From an uncultured Bacteroidales bacterium (GTDB taxonomy: Bacteria; Bacteroidota; Bacteroidia; Bacteroidales; Marinilabiliaceae), in assembly GCA_934717675.1 (NCBI GenBank), contig CAKUYZ010000034.1:1-17326 (forward strand): 17,326 nt of DNA, read 5' to 3'. Shown here in pieces: positions 8,901 through 15,900 of the stretch. The notes beneath the pieces were generated by a model. That model saw nothing but the letters and a program-made list of their open reading frames with translations, did not search any database and had not been told where the DNA came from. Both the position numbers and the translations under genes were made by a program. How positions within the stretch are numbered: the stretch's first letter is position 1; the number at the start of each line of letters is the position of its first letter.

Positions 8901-11330
8901 GAGGGCATTGGCGAAAGCGAGGGCGTTGCCGGCATTGAAGATGTTGATTACCAATTTATCAGCATAAGGATGCATATGGATGTATCTCTCAACATATCCG
9001 CACACGTCCTCATAACTGATGTCACTGTCCACCACCTTGTCTCGCGACACGTTGAGAAGCCCAACGACATAGGACTTGAGCTGACGCGACTCGGCCTCCA
9101 AGACGTCGGCTCCGTCACTGGTCACGGGGGCGAACATGCCCCACCCGAAGGTAAGCTCGCCAGAGTAGAGATATGGAGTGCGCAGCACTCCGTCAGTGAG
9201 AGCCACAGGAGCCACGTCAAGAGCCAGCCTGCCGTCAAACAACTTCTCCAACTTGCGGCGCCAGGCGCCCTTGTAGGTGGCTGGGTCGGCCTTCGTCTTC
9301 TCCCTCCAACATGAGAAAAGCTCGCACACATCCGCCATCCAAGCCAGGCGGAGAGGGTGCAGAGGCGTGATGAGGCGCACCTGGGCATAGGCCCCACCTG
9401 GCATCTCCACGCTCAGCCACGCGGTGTCGGCATTCTGCACGGCCACAACGTCGGCCTCACGCCCGCCTGCGGCCACTGAACTGAGCCACTTGTCATATTC
9501 AGCCAAATAACGTCGGACAAGGTCGAGGTTGGCAAAAAAGTCGAATGTAGAGACGAGACCCGTCTCGCCATCGGTGGAGCACTGAATTTTGCTCATCAGC
9601 TCTCCGCGCAATATGGCCAGAGACTGCGGCACGCCCACAATGCTCTCAAAGCCAATGTTCTGAAACTTGGTGTCGGTGGTGTTGGATCCGAGCTCTGCCC
9701 ACACGTGGCCAACAGACTCGGCGTTTTTATAGAACTCCCGCTCCAGTTCTATGAGTTTGTTGGACAATGACAACTGGTAGGCGAAGCCCGGCCCAAGGTC
9801 GAACTGATATGTGCTGTTGAGCGTCCCTGTGGTCCATTTATTGCTCCTGCCCGTGGCGACAGTGGCGGCGGCAGCGGCCTTATCTTCATCAAACAGAGCC
9901 ACATCGTGGTCAATCTGAGCCTGATATAGTGCGGAGACCTTGCCCCTCTTGCCGAAGTCGGCCGTCAGGGCATCATCATCGTCCATCTGGATGGAGAAGA
10001 CCTCCGTCTCGTTGCTATACCGCACCTTGTTCTCCTGTCGGAAAGCGTCTCGCTCCAAATCATGATTCTTGGCCAGTTCCTCTTGCCAAGCATCCTCAAT
10101 GGCTTGCGGGTAAAAAGGACAGTCGGTCTCAAGAGGCAGTTTCTTATTGTCCAACACCCTCACTTTGAGCATATATTGCCCCTCGTCCAAAGCGTCGTCA
10201 ATCTCAATATTGACAGATATTTTCTTCTTATCCGGCCTCGTGGCCCCTACGGCCACCTTCTTGATTGAGCCGACATCTTCATACCCCTCAAAACGAACCA
10301 ATATGACCTCATAGAAAGCAATGGAGACCTCATTTTTGGGCGACGGATCGGTGTTCACTATGAGAGACACCTTGCGCTTTATGGCCTTGGAGTTCTCTTG
10401 GTCTGCACCTTTAGGGAAGAGGAGCAATGGGTCGCCCTCCTCATCACGAATCAACTCCTTTGTCTTGTCCACACCGGGCTTAAGCTCCACATATACGGCC
10501 ACGGGCCTGGAGGCATCGCTAGTGTCGGCAGGCCAAAGGGCCACATTGAGTTCGGGATGGTTGTGAAAGACGTCGGCGCAGAGCGCCATGCGGTCTGGGG
10601 CCGATGTGCTGTCAAGATAGCGCATTATGTCTTTCTGCATCGTGGCCTTGGGCATGCGCAACGCGGCCACCCTGTCGGCCGAAGTGAGCGAGAAGTCGCA
10701 CAGCACCTCGGTGCATTGCTTCAGGTTGACAAGGAACCGCCTGTTGATTCTCTCGGTGTCTCGCGAGACGAGTTTGGAGTCCGGCAGCATGCCCAGGAGA
10801 TAAAGCCCATCGCCCCACGCGCTGGCCTCGTAGTCGCGGCTGGCCACATAGAGCAGGTATTTGGCCACCTGCGATGGCAAGACCGTCAGGTTGACCTTTA
10901 TGAGGTCGGAAATCTGCTTCCAGAGTTTTTTTTGTCGAGGCGGCACCTCGTCCGCTATGATTGCGCAAAAATAGTCTTGCATATCGGCCACGTTTAGCAC
11001 CAGGAACGTTGAGTCTCCGTAGGAGTCTTCCGCCGCCGTGCGGCTGTTGGCCGGAATGAGGATGAGAATGGCCCGCGACGCGTCATTGCGCAGCTCAATG
11101 AGCTTTGACGCGCTGATGAAAGAGCCGCCCACTCGCTCGTCGGAGAGAATGAAGACATCCAGGATCTTATTGACGCCCCTGAGACTGCTCACCAGCCTCT
11201 CCAGCTCCGCCATTGCAAGCCCCACAAGCTTGATGCAGTGGCCTGGCTTCACCTCCTTGAGCTTTGGGCGGTAGCAGTCCACGACAAACGTGAGGAACCT
11301 GTCGTAGTATAGTGTGTTTATGTCGGTCAT
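5952..11330 (-). CDS. DptH-like giant protein with C-terminal HerA/FtsK-type ATPase
   Basis: A 1792-residue protein with no signal peptide. The C-terminal ATPase has Walker A GVQGAGKS at 1437-1444 (Lys1443), Walker B FVVFDEAHKYM with Asp1672/Glu1673, a sensor-like ASQDP at about 1704-1708, and LLHRFTSP nearby as a possible arginine-finger region. The long N-terminal part has features I associate with DptH and related conflict ATPases: LRNDASRAILILIPANSRTA (80-99) followed by EDSYGDSTF, TPLHPLRLAW at about 654-663, and NGLLDEAFIVPIYLHRDIF further on. A Lys/Ala/Glu-rich linker (about 1320-1340) and a Pro-rich stretch separate it from the ATPase. DptH (about 1700 residues) is the ATPase of phosphorothioation-dependent restriction; here it would act with the two upstream proteins as a DNA-translocating or sensing motor. 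It starts 13 bp after the upstream stop. The family call rests on remembered motifs. Confidence 0.82.
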   Translation of the reverse strand: MTDINTLYYDRFLTFVVDCYRPKLKEVKPGHCIKLVGLAMAELERLVSSLRGVNKILDVFILSDERVGGSFISASKLIELRNDASRAILILIPANSRTAAEDSYGDSTFLVLNVADMQDYFCAIIADEVPPRQKKLWKQISDLIKVNLTVLPSQVAKYLLYVASRDYEASAWGDGLYLLGMLPDSKLVSRDTERINRRFLVNLKQCTEVLCDFSLTSADRVAALRMPKATMQKDIMRYLDSTSAPDRMALCADVFHNHPELNVALWPADTSDASRPVAVYVELKPGVDKTKELIRDEEGDPLLLFPKGADQENSKAIKRKVSLIVNTDPSPKNEVSIAFYEVILVRFEGYEDVGSIKKVAVGATRPDKKKISVNIEIDDALDEGQYMLKVRVLDNKKLPLETDCPFYPQAIEDAWQEELAKNHDLERDAFRQENKVRYSNETEVFSIQMDDDDALTADFGKRGKVSALYQAQIDHDVALFDEDKAAAAATVATGRSNKWTTGTLNSTYQFDLGPGFAYQLSLSNKLIELEREFYKNAESVGHVWAELGSNTTDTKFQNIGFESIVGVPQSLAILRGELMSKIQCSTDGETGLVSTFDFFANLDLVRRYLAEYDKWLSSVAAGGREADVVAVQNADTAWLSVEMPGGAYAQVRLITPLHPLRLAWMADVCELFSCWREKTKADPATYKGAWRRKLEKLFDGRLALDVAPVALTDGVLRTPYLYSGELTFGWGMFAPVTSDGADVLEAESRQLKSYVVGLLNVSRDKVVDSDISYEDVCGYVERYIHMHPYADKLVINIFNAGNALAFANALIALERLVKSRPGGLTYEVRLFSADAALFKPGAALGELVNPEYNVSDLAERFSQASSNRLFPKLRYSINTLDDFINAHDDYLAHISFLVNPFPAKLSFARPDAHGRSFFLNGTICRSLLRPEDGEAITGWSRYVSCEPMRSPLSKGANVGVDIIGRLQDLAASQMSSLVEESVPATCLSLSEHDKMLLSFVHSVSDWVVTFDKNMGPEFYDSPVAEGRAAAPYLLDYVPGRASLVTPSFLTVGRTCESDAIVGPQFASVGIDPQGGQMAEFIEDVRAVSGSVIFQPGGAAAGRDDVLRIVLAKRFLQKNGLLDEAFIVPIYLHRDIFEGCDDEKSGVADVLLVNIDAESRTLIFRVLCVVCGVDDSDELREDLKVRCGVTEAAIRRHFGVAPDGKDLLDREIRTLELRDILAFYLAKACRFGLMGKDVAEAYKTVIQTLEDGLALQIMHMALVFNAAQAEPLSKVDVDGMTLFMLGKGVTDSVLASADVAPMPSVVSCFEPRRKEAIVSHLYALAKEAKEAKRAKEAKEAEQAVAAKAEAQSHPKPEVSEAAPQPSKVTAHKSCPPAEPRQEAQAEAPKKAEGGELVPDIFIGNDKPSPQFAILGNTKAGKRTVALDLNKCNTISLFGVQGAGKSYTIGTVVEATLKEFPSVNELPAPLASVIFHYSASMDYAPEFTSMVFPNDDARQLAKLKAEYGAEPGSIADVVLLTPASQVEARRNEYPGIEVQPISFAARELSVEDWMFLLGAKGGDATYVKQLKQIMKACRHDMTLANIKSGVEADQLMPAAQKSLATQKLLFAEDYIDDSVSLGSRLRPGRLIIVDLRDEFIEGDEAMGLFVVMLNIFASVKNADGKEFNKFVVFDEAHKYMNSPEQVGPVTSAISEMRHKGVSIMIASQDPMSLPDAIIELSSIVLLHRFTSPAWVKHVQQAVIALQSLQPSDMAGLGSGEAFLWASSSSDASITHQPIKICVRPRVSKSGGGSL
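7311..7365 (-). repeat. Lys-Glu-Ala-rich repeated linker in the DptH-like gene
   Basis: The DNA repeats variants of GCCTCNTT or GCNTCC, which encode a KEAKEAKRAKEAKEAEQA-like stretch (residues about 1323-1340). It is a charged, probably helical linker between the recognition-type N-terminal part and the HerA-like ATPase. Such short-period coding repeats can change length by slippage. Confidence 0.6.
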
Positions 11331-11343
11331 TGTTCTTTGTTGC

Positions 11344-12894
11344 TTAGAGTTTGTAGCGCGGGCGAATCTTCTGCAAGACGCAAGAGTCGCTCAGGTCGGT
11401 ATAGAAGCCCGTCTGGCGCAGCTTATCCTTGAGGGCCTCCATATTCTCGGCGAACGCCGCATGGGTCTCAATGTCGGCATTGGCGAAGCGTGGCTCCGTC
11501 ATGCCATTTATTATTAGGCCATAGCGTTGGCGGATGGCCTGTGCCAGTTCCTCGATGGAGAGCGAGCGAGACTGATAGGTCTTGCCGTCGGCGTTTGGGC
11601 GAAGGACCAAAATTTGCACCAAGGTCTCAAGTAGCTTGGAGCCTATGGCGCCCCTGCGCTGATGGCGGCGCGAGCGGCCGTCGGCCATGAGTTTAGACGG
11701 CGAGTTTTTCATTGTCACGGCATCGAGGAACTCACGGAGGTAGCGATATTGGGAACATCCCAAGTTGGAGGATTCTAGCAGGTGGACATACCTGCCCACA
11801 TAATCATCCTTATCATAATAGAAGAACAGTTCGTCAAAGTCGCCTTTGTCAAACTCCTTGTCGCTATGGTCGTCAAGGTCTTTGCGAACATCCGCAAGTC
11901 TCTTCTTTGAATCGTTTTTCACTTCCGAACTGATGCCGTCTTTCATAGCGTTCAGAACCTCCTCAATGGGAGCGTCGCCACCTACGACGTTTATTGTGTA
12001 TGTGGCCCTCACATAGGCTCGGCACTCATTGAGCACGCGCTCCATGTCTTGACAGGCTATGTGCGAAAAACGGCTCTCCAAATTGTCCGTCAGGTCAACG
12101 GCCAAAGACCAGTCGTCTTCCACACTGGTGGTGCGGGCGGCGACCATCTTTGGCAGCAGATGCACCACCTTCATGGTGTAGAGAGCCAAATGCAAGCCGC
12201 AAAGAATTCTGAAATAGTCAATAAAAACTATTCGCGGCAAGACCTCCTTATAGGCCAAGAGACGGCTGACGTCATCTGTAAAGAGTGCGGTTTGTCCTTT
12301 GAGCAATGGCTCTATGGTGTTGAGAGACGTATTGGTGGAGAGGGTCTCGTGCAGGCGGCATGTTAGCTGCAACACGCCCGCGGTATCGACATCTGAGACG
12401 TTGGCCGGGACTATGCACTTTTTCTTGAAATCCCACCCCACGCCCATATAGTCCCGCAACTCGCCCAGCACGCCTGGGCAGGTGCGCAACATCATATAGA
12501 GTTGGTCAGAAGTGTCATAGTCACGGCAATATTTCCTGTTCTGGATGCGATAACTCAGCAGGTGGAACGGGTTGAGTGACGCGACGTTCTCCCTGAACAT
12601 ATTACCTCGGTTGACAAAATTGAGCAACGAGCTGCGTAGCCAATCCCTTATGGCATCGGGGTGTTCAGAGGCTCCGACCAGGCGGCCGTCCTCCTCCAAA
12701 CTGGGAACAATGTCTTGCATTATGCTCTCAACAGTGAAACCATTGGACTTTTTCAGCCTGACGGGCGCGCCATTGGCATATATGAGCATAAAGAGGTTGG
12801 TCAGCACCCTGTCTAGCGTCACTCGTTTGGTGTCAACAGCCAGAATGCGCTCATTAAGAAAGTGTACGTGACCCCTTGGCAGCTTTAGTATCAT
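11344..12894 (-). CDS. Middle protein of the kinase-ATPase operon, family not recognised (DptG-like by position)
   Basis: A 516-residue soluble protein that I do not recognise. No P-loop, nuclease or kinase motif is visible. Residues about 1-250 look mostly helical (DRVLTNLFMLIYANGAPV, IRDWLRSSLLNFVNRGNMF). Residues about 318-362 are highly charged (EVKNDSKKRLADVRKDLDD), like a coiled coil or flexible arm. Residues about 407-516 form a basic, probably helical or winged-helix C-terminus: RSRRHQRRGAIGSKLLETLV, then SLSIEELAQAIRQRYGLIINGM. Its position between an NTPase gene and a DptH-like gene, and its length near DptG's, suggest it is the DptG counterpart, a scaffold joining the two ATPases. 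That assignment is inference from gene order. It starts 20 bp after the upstream stop. Confidence 0.8.
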   Translation of the reverse strand: MILKLPRGHVHFLNERILAVDTKRVTLDRVLTNLFMLIYANGAPVRLKKSNGFTVESIMQDIVPSLEEDGRLVGASEHPDAIRDWLRSSLLNFVNRGNMFRENVASLNPFHLLSYRIQNRKYCRDYDTSDQLYMMLRTCPGVLGELRDYMGVGWDFKKKCIVPANVSDVDTAGVLQLTCRLHETLSTNTSLNTIEPLLKGQTALFTDDVSRLLAYKEVLPRIVFIDYFRILCGLHLALYTMKVVHLLPKMVAARTTSVEDDWSLAVDLTDNLESRFSHIACQDMERVLNECRAYVRATYTINVVGGDAPIEEVLNAMKDGISSEVKNDSKKRLADVRKDLDDHSDKEFDKGDFDELFFYYDKDDYVGRYVHLLESSNLGCSQYRYLREFLDAVTMKNSPSKLMADGRSRRHQRRGAIGSKLLETLVQILVLRPNADGKTYQSRSLSIEELAQAIRQRYGLIINGMTEPRFANADIETHAAFAENMEALKDKLRQTGFYTDLSDSCVLQKIRPRYKL

Positions 12895-12914
12895 AATTGT
12901 TGCGTCTTCTGTTT

Positions 12915-15900
12915 TTAATCATTCTCCACCTTATCCATTGCTGGCCTCAGAGGCCTGACAACCAGCCTCTTCCCCTCGTCCATGGAGATGACGTTGAACT
13001 TACGATGGTCACTGGTGACGAGAATTTCAGAATATGCCTTGTTCTCTAGCAGATTCTTGAAAATCTGGAGTTCTATGAAGCGGCCGCGCAAGTCGTTGAG
13101 CGACGGGTTGAAGCCTCCCTGGATATATTTGAGCATCTCAAAAAGATCCAACGATATGACGAGACGAATGAACGCGTCGGTCTTATGCCGAAGGATGAGG
13201 CTGTCATTCTCCGTCTCAACATATCTGTCAAGGTGCGCCGAGGCGCCCACCACCAGCTCAAACTCGCAGAGCGGGAACCTGCGGTAGCTCTTTGATATGG
13301 GGTCTTTGACGTGGCTATCCGCCAAGAGCAGGTAATTGTCGGTAAGACCGTCCGCCGCGCATCCCTCGCTGGCCGATATGGCTCGCGCCAAGCCGCGCAA
13401 GATGCCTGGGTCGGTGACATTGGTCGTCAGGGCCTTATGGAAAGCCGTGACATAACGATAGGGCAACCTCCTCTTGAATGATGACATCCCGTCAGCGTCC
13501 TTGCCCTCAAAGTAGTGGTGACGGGCTAACGACTTGTGGACGTCTGCCGCTTCATAGGGACGGATTTCCACCGCCCCCGTCATCAAGTCTCTATCCAAGG
13601 CATTGAACGCCTCCAACAGAGTCGCGCCCCTCTCCGCGAAAGAGACGTAGCCGCTAGCGACCTTGGGCTTGTAATACAGGTCTCTGTCTAGCGGCGGGAT
13701 GGCCACCTCGGCAATATCGGTCTCGCGCATGAGGCGCACGAGCCTATCTGCCGATTGAAGCGGCGGGAGGTCAAAAGACGGGTCTATGCAGGGGTCTGAC
13801 GTGATGTTGAAGTAGTAATATTGCCAATAGGCGTCGGGCCGCCTCAGTGCCTCCACGTCTTTTATGAGCTTCTTCACATCGTGGCAAGAGCAGTCTCTCG
13901 TGATCATGAAAGCCAACAGGGAGCGGAGGTCTCGCATGGTGATGTGGAGCTCGCGACGATAGACAATGGTGCGCACCAGCCACTCCAGGCGGTCAATGAC
14001 CTCGTCTCCCGCGGCGCTGTCGGCAAAGGTGTCTACATTATATTTTATGAAACACTTTGACGCCACGGGGCAATGGTCGCACTCGCCCCACAACTTGCGG
14101 TTGGTGATGCTCTTGAGCTGCCTGGCCAAGAGACTTCCACCCTCGGCGGAGGCAGTGACAGACCTCTTGTTGAGGTTTATGACCATCAGGCCAGGCGGGA
14201 GGTCAGTGCGGCCCTCGTCAAAGAAATAGTCCTCAATGCTGTCTCTCAACGCCTCAAGGCCTTGGTGCTGCGAGAGGAAGTCTACAAGACGGCCCTCGTT
14301 GATGGCAATGACGCGGCCCTCCGCGGCCTTGGTGTAGTCCGTCAGTCCTACGAATGGGCTGAAAAAACGCTCCAGCACCTCGTCATTGGCCTTGGCCTCC
14401 TCGTCTTGCGAGCCGTCATAGTTACTCTCGAAGCGCACGCCCTTGATGTGGAACTCCGCGCCGTTGTTGCTGCCAAGTTGCCTCACGCCATCGCCCTGCT
14501 TCTCAATTTGACGGATGAAGGCAGTCTTGCCGTCGCCGGCGTTACCCGTGATTATGACAAGGCGATATTTGAGAGCCAAGATGTCGGGCCGCAGGGCGGT
14601 GTCCAGCTTTGTCGGGATGTAGGTCAGAGCGTCAAGTTCCGCCTTGACGCCAGACGTCGTGGCGGCGCGCGTGCCGCCGTTGCCATATCGGCTTTGGCTG
14701 TAGAGCGAGTTGAGGTAGTCAACAATGGACACCTTAGGCTGCGAAGAGGCGGCCTGGCGCTTGGGCTTGCGCAGCACTCCCTCGGGGCCTACGGCCTCCA
14801 ACGCCTCGAGCATGCCCTGCGCCGTGGCGAACCTCTCTTCTCTGAGCGGCATAATGGCACGCATGGCGAAGGAGGCGAAAGAGTCTGATATGCGGTCGTT
14901 GAACTCGCGGATGTCGGTCGGCTGCTTGCCCATCTGTGGCAGGTTCTTCCCGCCGGGCCACGGGTAGGCGTGAGCCAACAGCTCATATATGGTGACGCCT
15001 AGGGCGAAAGTGTCGGCCGACGCGTCCCACTCAATCTTCATAGAGTTGCTGATCAGGTCCGGAGCCATATATGGCATGGTGCCGGCAAAGGCATGATTGT
15101 CTGCCTCCGAGGCAATATTGAAGTCGATGAGCACATAGCCGCGCCTTTTGTCGCAGATTATGTTCTCCGGCTTTATGTCTCTGTGAAACAAGGGCTTCTT
15201 CTGCCCATGCATATATACTAACGCGGAGAGCAGCTGGCTAGCCATGGTGTAGACCTCGCCCTCGCGCAACCGCAAGTTGCCCGTCTTGTAGATGCCCAGG
15301 TTGTCGCCTTCGAGCAGCTCCATCAGGGTGAAGTAGAGGCCTTGATTGGATATGCCGTTATATTGGTAGTGGACAATATGGGCGTGGTTGAGGCTCTTCA
15401 GGGCCTCATATTCGGTCTTGGCCTCGTCGGTGGTTGTGCCGCGTTCGAAGAGCTTGATGGCGAAGAACTCATCGTTGGTCAGATGCTTGGCCTTGAAGAC
15501 GCGGCCGAAGCCGCCTTTGCCAATCTCCTCATAGAGGCAGAGGTCGTTGGTCACTTGGTCTCCGGGCTTCAGGTCTTTGAGGTTGACCACATTGGCGGCG
15601 GGGACGTAGACTGACTTGAGGTCCGCCACCCGCATGGTGAGGGCTTGCGCTGGCCTCATGTTGTCCTCTATGAAGTCTAGCATATCTTGCGCCGAGACCC
15701 ACCGCTTGTCCACATCCTCCACCACGGACTTGCGGATGAGCGTATCGACCCACTTAGGGAGGTCCGGCACCTTGGCCGATGGCAGCAGCGAGGCCGGAAG
15801 CTCGCCACCATAGCGGGCGTGAAACACGAGCGGGCTGTCAAATGGGAGCGTACCCACAAGCATCTCGTAGGCCACCACGCCGAGGGAATATATGTCAGAG

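Noticed and set aside
5952..11330. Calling the locus a Dnd/Dpt phosphorothioation system and assigning dptH as gene symbol
   Set aside because: No dndA-E genes are in the window and homology was judged from remembered motifs only, so a gene symbol would overstate the case.
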